This document shows positions 9,783-18,763 of a stretch of DNA of 19,709 nt, piece after piece. Source of the stretch: Halocaridina rubra (taxonomy: Eukaryota > Arthropoda > Malacostraca > Decapoda > Atyidae); assembly GCA_037179515.1 (NCBI GenBank), contig JAXCGZ010022087.1, forward strand, positions 1 to 19,709. Direction: 5' to 3'. The notes below the pieces were generated by a model that saw nothing but the letters and a program-made list of their open reading frames with translations, had not been told where the DNA came from and did no database searches. Each line of letters begins with the position of its first letter. Within the stretch, counting starts at the first letter, position 1. The position numbers and the translations under genes are program-made.

Positions 9783-10550
9783 CAAGGATATTCTATTGTG
9801 ATGCCCAACAGCCACAACTGGTTTACCCCCACCTCTTTGTCATGTGGCAACACCTCTCACACCCGTCCATCACAGTTCACCAAGCTAGCGGGTGCGAGAT
9901 ATCCCGTTGGCCCACTTCACCACACATCCTTTTACTCATTCAAACTCAAAAAGTTCCAATAGGGGCCTCAGTCATTATATCATATATACTAGTCATTTTT
10001 TAACAATAAAAAATAACAATACATATTTAACTACCAGATCCATACACTACATAATTACCAAACCTTTCCCCAGGATAATTTTTATATTCCACCCCTCATG
10101 CACTTCAAAACACCAATAAATCTTTGGTAATCATCGTAGCTTCTTTGCATCCGCTGCACTAACAATCGTTCTCTAAGGAATCTGTTTTTACTTTTAATCA
10201 TGATAATGAATTTCAGGTGTAAGGTTACTAAGAATTTTTTTCAATAATATAAATCTCTCACCCAAACTATCACAAACACTTATACATCAAAGTCTGAGGC
10301 ATTAAGACATCAGCCTCTCCTACTCAATCCTCAATTCTTTCTGGTTTTTTAAGCAACAATAAACTATATTAAAGATGAGTAGCATTATAAAAATTGCTCT
10401 TTTATGTTTTTAGGAACCCTCTACTAAATACAGGAAATTGACAATATAATCTAATCATCATTTACATTAATAACCAAATGGAAAGCAAAATAAAAATCAC
10501 ATTTCTCAAAGTGTAATCTCATTTCCAGCAGGAATTCACAAGAGACATAC
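9783..10550. other. intron-like DNA, no gene seen
   Basis: 9783-9900 is more GC-rich and may be the continuation of the dispersed repeat. 9960-10550 is AT-rich with no recognisable frame. It lies between the two minus-strand exons. Confidence 0.4.
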
Positions 10551-10687
10551 CTTTAACTGATTCACTTTTGCATCCACTGCAGTACTCAGCTCATCGTATT
10601 TCTCTTGAATACGTGCTTTATCGGCAATCAGTTCCTCCGTGCGGTTCTTTGCGCTATTTGCCTCCTCTTGCACAGTTACGAGACATT
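10551..10687 (-). CDS. CEP290: internal coding exon of a coiled-coil protein, CEP290-like candidate
   Basis: This is a 137-base exon on the minus strand: two leading bases, then 45 codons ending in phase 0. The donor is AAG|GTATGT at 10551/10550. The acceptor is TTCCGACAG next to 10687; a second possible acceptor, TATAACAG, lies about 17 bases further out and would add six codons. The peptide begins CLVTVQEEANSAKNRTEELI and ends DELSTAVDAKVNQLK. It is charged, rich in E, K, Q and A, and fits a coiled coil. Spliced to 2949-3077, the a/d positions (V, L, V, R, L, V, L every 3-4 residues) continue without a break. The AVDAKVNQLK block resembles AVNAKVEEWK that I recall from the N-terminal third of human CEP290. 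The naming is tentative; the exon structure is well supported. Confidence 0.6.
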
Positions 10688-11099
10688 CTGTCGGAAACAT
10701 ACAACTGTTATACACAGAAATACAATGCGTTATACCATCTTATCAGTGCCAGAGGAGGCAAAAGACTGCTACATTCCCTCCAAGTGAATGAGCTGACTAA
10801 AATGGAGAGTGGAACATAGGCGTGCCATTCCCTACCTCTCTAATTTATTCTTCTTGCCACAAAACAGTTGTGTGAAGTATGACGAAATTCTGCTGAAATA
10901 ATTTTTGTTCCTTCAGTCGTGGTTAACCTCTTGGCATGAAACGAGTCCAGCATCAAGAAAAAAAGAATTTTAAATAAGATGGCATATCCAGTTGAATTAG
11001 TGAGGAGGTCTCGTGTGTAATAAAAATCTGGCTTCAAATTCCTGAGGCTAGAAGCACATGTGGATATCTCTAATGGGGGTTGGGTATAATTACGTCATC
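10688..11099. other. intron-like DNA upstream of the exon, no gene seen
   Basis: Presumed intron of the minus-strand gene. No further exon with matching phase was found. Short open frames here show no family features. Confidence 0.4.
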
Positions 11100-11202
11100 C
11101 TTTTGGCGCTAAAGTGTTTTGGCATTGCCCTCTTGGTGCTAAGCTAAGCACAAAATAAATTATTGCCAAAAGGGAAATGCGAATTCAGATTAGCGCCAAA
11201 AG
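11100..11202. repeat. inverted repeat with perfect 13-bp arms
   Basis: CTTTTGGCGCTAA at 11100-11112 is the exact reverse complement of TTAGCGCCAAAAG at 11190-11202, with a 77-base spacer. The spacer holds further partial copies of the motif (TTTTGGC, CCAAAAGG). Each arm contains TTTGGCGC, which fits the E2F site consensus TTTSSCGC, but that match may be chance. Confidence 0.8.
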
Positions 11203-11369
11203 AGCAGCATCGAAAGGGCGGTGCCAAATACACCTTGTTCCATTTTTCCGTGTTTTTTTTAACAGTGAAATTGCAATAACGCCTCCAAAAAACACAAAAT
11301 TTGCAAATAATGCCCATGCAAAATAATAAAAAAATAAAATTTATTTTAGTAAAAAATCGACTGCCTTAG

Positions 11370-11713
11370 AGGCACTTTTCTGCCATCCTCCTCCTCTTCT
11401 ACCGCTTATGCGATCGGATATTATGAAGAAAATTGAAAAAAAGCATTAAGAACAAACAGCAAACATATTTTCAATATAATATAATCAGGAAAATAGCATG
11501 TGAGGGTGCATCAGTTGATACGGAAGTAGCAAAATGTTTGCCAATAGAGCTTCATTCTCCCGCATCCTACTCCTCTTCTACTGCTTACTGCAATTGGATA
11601 TTATTAAGGAAATTGAAAAAAGCATTAAGAACAAACAGCAAACATATTTTCAACAAAATATCGTCAGGGAAATAGCGTGTGAGGGTGCATCAGCTGATTC
11701 GGAAGTGTGACAA
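11370..11713 (+). repeat. tandem duplication, about 177-bp period
   Basis: Two units, about 11376-11536 and 11553-11713, share CCTCTTCTACYGCTTA, GCATTAAGAACAAACAGC and TGTGAGGGTGCATCAG. Both can be read as a similar peptide (SIKNKQQTYFQ then IACEGAS), but the first unit has one extra A in a poly-A run that breaks the frame and the second stops after DSEV. I do not recognise the peptide. It could be a fragment of an old coding sequence or simply duplicated non-coding DNA. Confidence 0.75.
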
Positions 11714-11945
11714 AACGTATGCATCCTAGTCCTCACCGCCACCATCAGTGTTGCCAAAATAGATGAATGAGAGAAATTATAAGTATAAAAAATATACATG
11801 TAAGCTGGTAAGTTATTTCAAGTATCTTAAAGATGAAGTAAACTTTTTTCAAATTACAGTATGTACTACCATCTTGTGATTAATATATATCATAAAATGT
11901 ACCATACATTTGAAAATAAAAACATCTGCTTTATCTGGCAACCCC
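11714..11945. other. short AT-rich spacer
   Basis: No gene. It contains CAGTGTTGCCAAAAT at about 11747, which resembles transposon ends, but I found no partner terminus. Confidence 0.35.
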
Positions 11946-12478
11946 GGCCACCATGCACATACCTGTGTAAGCCTGTTGCCAACGGCATAATAGAGTGCAT
12001 TAATTTGTTTACTGTACAATAAATCTGTATATCTTTTATATTGTACACTATTTGCATGTTATTACAAATAACTACAGGTCTTTCTGCTTTGTTATGTACT
12101 TATGAAATATGTTTTACTTATCTTATATCTTTGGTATAGTGTGTCTGGCCACAATGCATGTCCCAGTGTAAGCCTGTTGCCAACGGCATAATAGAGTGCA
12201 TTAATCTGTTTACTGTACAGTAAATCTGTATGTCTTTTATACTATACACTATTTGCAAGTTAATACAAATAACTACAGGTCTTTCTGCTTTGTTACGTAC
12301 TTATAAAATATGTTTTATTTATCTTATATCTTTGGTATAGTGTCTATGAATGGTTGTGGAACGAGCTATGCCCTTTATCATTGTTTCCTATGGAAAATGA
12401 CTTGTTTTTTCACACGATTTACCATTTAAACGTGACTTCTGAGAACCTATCTCCGCGTTATTCTGAGAACTAGGTGTA
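11946..12478 (+). mobile_element. 3' end of a Tigger/pogo-type element with tandemly repeated 3' UTR
   Basis: Two 201-bp units (11946-12146 and 12147-12347) share AAGCCTGTTGCCAACGGC and ACTACAGGTCTTTCTGC. They are followed at 12348-12478 by GGTTGTGGAACGAGC, GTTTCCTATGGAAAATGA and ACGATTTACCATTTAAACG, ending near GAACTAGGTGTA. A GGAACG block followed by TTTCCTATGG and an arm returning to the terminus is typical of the 3' ends of Tigger families. No transposase or 5' terminus is attached, so this is a fragment. Confidence 0.6.
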
Positions 12479-12918
12479 GTCCCATTCTGTTCTAGTGGTG
12501 AGGGTGAAATAATTTTCTGAGTGTTATAAACACTGGCAATATAGTTAAGGTAGATGAGATTTGACAATCCTGCCTTCCAACTCCAAAATTTATTTTCCTT
12601 GGTGCAAAGAAACTGGCAGAGAAGTGGTAGATAAAGAATCAAAATTGGGAACACCAGAGGCCTGGATTGTGAATGTAGCATCACTATATAAAAGATGCAA
12701 AAGTGTGAATGAGCATAAATGTTTGGTGAAATGAAAGAAAGCTTCATTTGATGGTTTCTCTTTGACAACAAGAGAAATGAAAAGTTGTATGATATATGAA
12801 TGATAAATTTGCCCAAATTTTAAGATGACTTTCCGGTTATATAAGCAAAATTGCATAGCCGGAAAATAGCTACATTATTGAAAACAGAATATTCAAGAAG
12901 TACTACAGGGTGTGTATA
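12479..12918. other. AT-rich DNA left of the Tigger element, no gene seen
   Basis: Both strands carry modest open frames without splice context or family motifs. I regard this as unannotated flank or intron. Confidence 0.4.
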
Positions 12919-13162
12919 TACAGTGTTCCCCCCCTGTATCGCTTTTCTTGGTTCGCGTTTTCACTGTACCACGGGTTTTTTTGGCAAATTATTATTTTAT
13001 TTTTTGGATATATGCAAAAATATTAAAATGCTAAAAAAATTTAAATTCTCAGTATTTTAATTTCTTTATTGAAAAATAATATTTCATTATCTAATTGATC
13101 CAAAAAATTTATTTCCCAGCCTACAAATAATAAAACAGTAAAAAATAGTAAAAAACAAATTT

Positions 13163-13345
13163 AGATAAATAGATAGATGCATTTATTGACCACCTCTTTT
13201 CAAAAGTATAATCTTTACAAAAGGAATATTTGGTCCAAATTACAATGAATAAATACAATAGATTTTGGACAATCATCAAATAAGTAAATGAATTTTAAAT
13301 TAATATACATTGTACTAATAACTGAATGAGATACGTACGTGCAAT
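13163..13345 (-). mobile_element. possible small retroelement insertion within the Tigger leader
   Basis: Relative to the equivalent leader unit of the neighbouring element (14624-14825), about 170-180 extra bases lie here. Read on the minus strand, the extra piece ends in AATAAATGCATCTATCTATT, a polyadenylation-like signal followed by a short ATCT repeat, as at the 3' end of some LINEs. No coding sequence is present and the junctions are not sharp. Confidence 0.4.
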
Positions 13346-13966
13346 ATAACTCACAGTATTGCGTCATGCAAAATAGTGTTCGATAGCGTACAATGTATTG
13401 GGGTCGCGGCTACGTGAGCTAGCATATATATTTATATTTCCAGTAGTTTCATGATTTTATTGATAAAAAAAAACGTATTTCTTAGCCTAAGAATAATAAA
13501 ACAGTAAAAAATAGTAAAAAACATAAATACTAACAGTATTGCAACATGTAAAATACGATACCGCTATCAGCGTTTTGGACAAAGGCTCGTTCAGTCTAAC
13601 TCACGTGTGCGCCGGTCACATTGTGCTTGTTAAACGTTTTGCTTGTGTTCGATAGCGTACAATGTATTGGGGTCGCAGCTACGTGAGCTAGCATATATAT
13701 TTATATTTCCAGTAGTTTCACGATTTTATTGATAAAAAAAAACGTATTTCTTAGCCTAAGAATAATAAAACAGTAAAAAATAGAAAAAACATAAATACTA
13801 ACAGTACTGCAACATGTAAAATACGATACCCCTATCAGCGTTTCGGACAAAAGCTTCCACCATCTTCCACTGTCTCGCCTCACTCGTGTGTGCCGTTCAC
13901 GTTGTGCTTATTATTATTAATATGTTTTGCTTGTGATTTTTTTACTCGCATATTTTAACCTTTGCA

Positions 13967-14077
13967 ATGCCTCCTAAGCATCCTTCATCTTCTAAGGCTT
14001 CTTGTAGTGAGCCTAAGCGGCAAAGGAAAATGTTAACTATAACAGATAAGGTAAGTTTACCTATCACGTACATATAA
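13967..14077 (+). pseudogene. truncated Tigger transposase N-terminus
   Basis: Thirty-six codons beginning MPPKHPSSSKASCSEPKRQR and continuing KMLTITDKV. The first 29 residues match the start of the gene at 15588 (MPPKRPSPSKASGSQPKRQR then KMLTIVDKV). After that the sequence runs into 3' UTR-like DNA and stops. The internal deletion therefore removed the HTH helices and the whole DDE domain. The join reads GATAAGGTAAGT, which resembles a splice donor, but the longer copy has uninterrupted coding sequence at this point, so I favour a deletion junction. Confidence 0.8.
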
Positions 14078-14398
14078 ATTTACGTTGCATGCTGTTATTT
14101 ATAAAGTAAAGGGTGGTTTTTTTAACAAAGCAGGGAGGGTTTATACAGTAAATGTAAAAATAATTGTAAAATACCTATGTACATGAGTATGTCATATAAA
14201 TTTACGCTTGCATGCTGTTATTTATGAATTAAAGGGTGGTTTGTTAACAGTACAGGGAGGGTTTATACAGTTTATACGGTGTAAACGTAAAAATAAATTA
14301 AAATATTTAGGTACATATAGGCTGATCCTACTCCGCAAATTTTCCTGGTTCGCGCTGGGTCCCGGAACCGAACCCCCGTGATAAAGGGGGGAACACTG

Positions 14399-14402
<4 letters not shown>

Positions 14403-14484
<82 letters not shown>
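14403..14484. repeat. (TA)n microsatellite, about 41 units
   Basis: An uninterrupted TA run lies exactly between the right terminus of one Tigger and the left terminus of the next. Both elements target TA. Confidence 0.97.
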
Positions 14485-14487
<3 letters not shown>

Positions 14488-14623
14488 TGATCCTTCGCTG
14501 CATCGCATTTCTTGGTTCGCGTTTTCACTGTACCACTTTTTTTTTTTTGGCAAATTATTATTTTATTTTTTGGGTATACACAAAAATATTAAAATATGGA
14601 AAACATGAACATTTTCAGTATTT

Positions 14624-15356
14624 TAAATTTTTTATTGAAAAAACAAATTTCATTATTTAATTGATAGAAAAAATATATTACCCAGCCTACGAATAATAAA
14701 ACAGTAAAAAATAGTAAAAACCATAAATTAAGATATAAAACTCACAGTACAGGGTATTGCATCATGTCAAATAGTGTCTGATAGCGTACAATGTATTGGG
14801 GTCGCACCTAAGTGAGCTAGCATATACTGTATATTAAAATTTCCAGTAGTTTCATGATTTTATTGATAAAAAAACGTACTTCTTAGCCTAAGAATAATAA
14901 AACAGTAAAAAATAGTAAAAAACATAAATACTAACAGTATTGCACCATGTAAAATACGATACCGGTATCAGCGTTTCGGAAAACGCAAAGGCTCTCATCT
15001 ACGTGACCTAGTGAATATTTAAATTTTCATTATTTTATAGATGAAACAAGTATTTCCTAGCCTAAGAATAATAAAACAGTAAAAAACATAAATACAGTAC
15101 TAACAGTATTGCACCATGTAAAATACGATACCGGTATCACGTTTCGAAAAACGCAAAGGCTCTCACCTACGTGACCTAGTGAATATTAAAATTTTCATTA
15201 TTTTATTGATAAAACAAGTATTTTCTAGCCTAAGAATAATAAAACAGTAAAGAATAATAAAAAAACATAAATACTAACAGTACTGCACCATGTAAAATAC
15301 GATACCGCTATCAGCGTTTCGGAAAATAAAAAGGCTCTCACCTACGTGAAATAGTT
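14624..15356 (+). repeat. tandem repeats in the Tigger 5' leader, four units of about 170-200 bp
   Basis: The marker block CCTA-x-GAATAATAAAACAG occurs at about 14686, 14887, 15061 and 15229, and each is followed by a CATGTAAAATACGATACC-like block in the last three. Periods are about 200, 174 and 168. The deleted copy at 12921-14398 has three units, one enlarged by an insertion. Repeat number varies within the family. Confidence 0.85.
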
Positions 15357-15367
15357 CATGGAATGCT

Positions 15368-15445
15368 ATTGGCTGAAAGGTCGGGAGACGACGAATCACA
15401 GAACTGTTTTTCTGTATGTTCTGTATCATGGGGTCTGATTGGCTG
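15368..15445 (+). promoter_or_regulatory. possible transposase promoter with two inverted CCAAT boxes
   Basis: ATTGGCTG occurs at 15368-15375 and again at 15438-15445, 220 and 143 bases before the transposase ATG. Paired CCAAT boxes in this orientation are a common NF-Y-type promoter layout. No convincing TATA box lies between them and the ATG. The deleted element lacks this stretch. Function is inferred only from position and motif. Confidence 0.35.
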
Positions 15446-16805
15446 TTTCATTGCAGTTTGCTTTTCCCACCATTTTCCAATGTCCCGCTTCACTCATTCA
15501 GTCTAACTCACGTGTGCGCCGTTCACGTTGTGCTTATTAATACGTTTTGCTTGTGATTGTGTTTTCACGCGTAATTTAACCTTTGCAATGCCTCCCAAAC
15601 GTCCTTCACCTTCTAAGGCTTCTGGTAGTCAGCCTAAGCGGCAAAGGAAGATGTTAACCATAGTAGATAAGGTGAAACTCTTAGATATGTTGAAAGAAGA
15701 AAAAATGTTCACGGATGTCGGACGCTATTTTGGCCTCAATGAATCTACTGTTCGCTACATAAAAAAGGACGAGGCAAAGATCAAGAAAACAGCGAGCATT
15801 TCTTTTGATAAATCAGGGAAGAGGGTCAAAACATCCCGTAATAAGGCAGTAGTGCGGATGGAAGCTGCTTTGGCCCTGTGGATTGCTGATTGAAGAAAGA
15901 AAAACATCAGCTTAGACACCAATATCAAAAAAAACAAAGGCGAAAAAGCTGTACGATACATTTGCTACAAACGAACCCGTCAACGCCAGTGGCGACCGTG
16001 GAGAGGAAGATGGGAAAGAAAAAGATATCGACGACCCACAACCAGGACCCTCCAGCGATTCTCCATCGAGGATACAACCGTTCGTTGCTAGCAAGGGATG
16101 GTTCTTCATTTTCCAAAAACGCTATGGCCTAAAAGGCGTTTCAGTGCATGGCGAAGCTGCCTCTGCAGATACAGCTGCCGCAGAAAATTACGTCAAGAAC
16201 GACTTCAAGAAAATTATCGCCGAAGGGGAATATGTTCCTGAGCAAGTCTTCAACATGGATGAGACTGGCTTATTTTGGAAGAGAATGCCATCTCGCACTT
16301 TTCTCTTCAAGGAAGAAGCTAAAGCCACGGGATTTAAAGCGCACAAAGATCGCGTTACCATCATCATGTGCGGGAATGCTGCGGGCTTCATGTTAAAGCC
16401 CGGGCTTATCTACAAGTCAAAGAACCATAGGGCTTTAAAGAACAAGAGTAAGAATCTGCTGCCAGTGCATTGGATGCATAACCCTAAGGCATGGATCAAG
16501 AAAAGCCTCACATAGGACTGGTTTCACCAATGCTTCATTCCTCGGGTAAAACTTTATCTTGCGGAAAAAGGCCTTGAATTTAAAGTCCTTCTTTTGATGG
16601 CTAATGCTGGTGGCCACGCAAATAATCTCGAATATAACGGTATTCAAGTTGAGTTCCTGCCACCGAATACGACGTCACTGATTCAGCCTATGGATCAAGG
16701 CGTTATTCGTGCGTTCAAGGCCCTCTACACACGAAATCCCCTGGCAAACCTGGTTGAAGTCATGGACTTGGACAAAGACTTCTCAGTATTTACCTAATTG
16801 TGTTT

Positions 16806-16836
16806 ACGGGAGAGCCCAAAGCTCGTATCTTCCCGT
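16806..16836 (-). other. hairpin in the 3' UTR of the CR1-like LINE
   Basis: On the minus strand ACGGGA and TCCCGT form a 6-bp outer stem and GAGC with GCTC a 4-bp inner stem around TTTGG, with a 6-base one-sided bulge. It lies about 20 bases from the element's 3' end. Conserved 3' hairpins are known in CR1/L2-type LINEs as likely RT recognition sites; that role here is inferred. Confidence 0.6.
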
Positions 16837-16860
16837 CTCATGATCGGTTCCTTTTTATAC

Positions 16861-18763
16861 TTAGTGATACTTATCATACCTGTCCTTAAAACTATGGATT
16901 GAGATAGCGTTAACTACCTCCTCGCTTAGCGAATTCCAACTATCAACTACTCTTACACTGAAAAAGTATTTCCTTACATCCTGCAAAGAAGTTTTCTTAC
17001 GAAGCTTCAAACTATGACCTCTAGTTCTAGAGCCAGCCATATCAAAATATCGATCCCTATCCACTCTATCATAACCATGAAGGAATTTAAAGACTGTCAC
17101 CATATCCCCCCTCAATCTTCTAGCTTCAAGTGATGATAAGTCTAATTCCCTTAGCCTCTCATCATAACTGAGATTGCGTATTTCTGGCACCAGTTTCGTG
17201 GCATGTCTTTGAACTTCTTCAAGCTTAGCTATGTGCTTTTTCAAGTATGGATTCCAAAAGGGGGCTGCATATTCGAGTTTTGGCCTCACATAGGTAACAA
17301 ATATTTCTGAACATTTCCTTGTCCATGTGCCTGAAGGCTACCTTTACATTTGATAATAATGCATATGCTGCCCTTACTATGCCATTTATATGTATTTCTG
17401 GAGACAAATCTGCCAGTATGTTTACTCCTAGATCTCTCTCATTTTCTGTTTCTTGAAGTTGTACTCCAGCCACCGAGTAGTCAAGCTTGGGCCTTCTTGC
17501 ACTTGTACCCATTCTCATTACCTTACATTTTGAAGTATTGAATTTCATTAGTCACTTTTCTGACCACTCATTACACAGACTATTTAGATCCTCCTGAAGT
17601 TCTCTACCATTGTTCTCGTTTTTTACTGTCTTCACAATCTTTGCATCATCTGCAAACATATTCATGAATGAATTTACAGACTCTGGTAGGTCATTAACAT
17701 ATACAAGGAACAAAAGTGGCCCTAAAACTGAACCCATTCAGACACTGAGTGTCTTACTCTAACCCTCTGTTCCCTTCCTTCTAAGTAAGTTTTTATCCAT
17801 TCCAAGACATTTCCACCTATTCTAGACATTGCTTGCAGCTTCCTAATAAGTCTCCAATGTGGAACAGTGTCAAACGCTTTCTGGAAGTCTAGGAATATGC
17901 AATCTGCCCAGCCCTCTCTTTCCTGCAAGATTCGGCTTACCTCATCATAAAATTCCAATAAGTTTGTTACTGTTGATCTACCTTCTCTGAAGCCATGTTG
18001 CCTCACTGACAAAAAGTTGAAGAATTCCAAGTGAAGAGAGAGAAATGTTTCCTTAGTAGTTTCTCCATAACTTTGCAAACTATGCTGGTCAAGGAAACTG
18101 GTCTATAGTTCAGAGCCATTTCCCTCCTTCCCTTTTTGAAGATAGGTATCACATTTGCTTGTTTCCAGCATCTTGGAATCTCCCCTGACTCCAGTGACTT
18201 TTTAAATATGATACTTAGTGCCACTGATATTGAGTTTGCACATTTTTTAAGTACATGAGGGGATATGTCATCAGTGCTTTGCATACCTCTGTGGCTGTAA
18301 GGTTGATGTTCTCTAATACTGGCCCTTGAGCTTCTATCTCTGCAATCTGAGGGGGTGGGGTACTTTCTACTGTAAATACTGACTGAAACTCCTTGCTCAA
18401 TTCTTTGCAGATCTCGTCATCCATCTCAGTGATGCTTCCATCCGCTCTCCTTAGCCTTAAAACCTGTTCTTTTACCTTCAGTTTTCCTCTGATAAAGCTG
18501 TGGAAAAGCTTGGGATTTTCTTTAGCCTTCCTGGTGATGTCCTTCTCATAGTCTCTCTCTGCCTCTCTCCTTTTACTTAGGTAGTCATTTCTTGCTCTTT
18601 TGTAGGTTTGCCAGGCATTTATGTTTTTTCTCATCCTATACCTTTTCCAGCATTTGTCTCTCCACTCCTTAGCTCTTTTACACTCATTATCAAACCATTT
18701 CTCTCTGGCATGAATTACACCTACTTTGGTGATAGGTATGCAGCAATCTACTATCTTCCCATA
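16861..18763 (-). pseudogene. CR1-like ORF2: linker, reverse transcriptase and C-terminal domain
   Basis: Read from the right, the minus strand gives the post-endonuclease linker (KIVDCCIPITKV, then REKWFDNECKRAKEWRDK), RT fingers (WKQANVIPIFKKGRREMALN and YRPVSLTSIVCKVMEKLL), QHGFREGRSTVTNLLEF, motif A (FLDFQKAFDTVPHWRL), motif B (GSVLGPLLFLVYVNDLP), an intact FADD (17645-17656), FNTSKCKVMRMG, and a C-terminus ending FKDRYDKYH (stop 16861-16863). Lesions: frameshifts near 18280, 18040, 17737 (with loss of a few residues before GSVLGP) and 17290, and a TGA at 17552-17554 where tryptophan is expected (EWSEK-W-LMKFN). The RT would copy LINE RNA into DNA; this copy cannot. The endonuclease is missing by truncation. 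Confidence 0.88.

Larger units (their letters stand above)
12921..14398 (+). mobile_element. non-autonomous, internally deleted pogo/Tigger transposon
   Basis: The left terminus is CAGTGTTCCCCCCCTGTATC. The right terminus read on the other strand is CAGTGTTCCCCCCTTTATCA. Both are flanked by TA (12919-12920 and 14399-14400), the pogo/mariner target duplication. The interior has a repeated leader (units marked by CCTA-x-AATAATAAAACAG at about 13120, 13486 and 13755), the first 29 codons of the transposase (from 13967), and a 3' UTR with a duplication of about 125 bp (about 14068-14193 and 14194-14320). Nearly the whole transposase gene is missing. The terminus, leader and N-terminus match the larger element that starts at 14485, so both belong to one family. 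Confidence 0.88.

Noticed and set aside
9600..10119. Open frames around the dispersed repeat
   Set aside because: Frames occur on both strands across a non-coding repeat; the first repeat copy does not keep them.
7381..12478. One very long Tigger from 7381 to 12478
   Set aside because: A host exon lies at 10551-10687 between these ends, and a closer right terminus exists near 8835, so two separate elements are more likely.
12388..12856. Minus-strand frames of 88 and 142 codons as genes
   Set aside because: They overlap in different frames, have low-complexity hydrophobic content, no splice context and no recognised domain, and the lower part runs into a transposon terminus.
14000..14060. 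GATAAGGTAAGT as a true intron start in the Tigger gene
   Set aside because: The longer copy reads GATAAGGTGAAACTC with coding sequence continuing, so a deletion junction is simpler. Kept as a checkable point.
14222..14660. Several overlapping frames rich in alternating Tyr and Ile
   Set aside because: They are translations of the (TA)n microsatellite and have no coding meaning.
16861..18634. Separate short genes on the minus strand
   Set aside because: They are successive pieces of one LINE reverse transcriptase broken by frameshifts and a stop codon.
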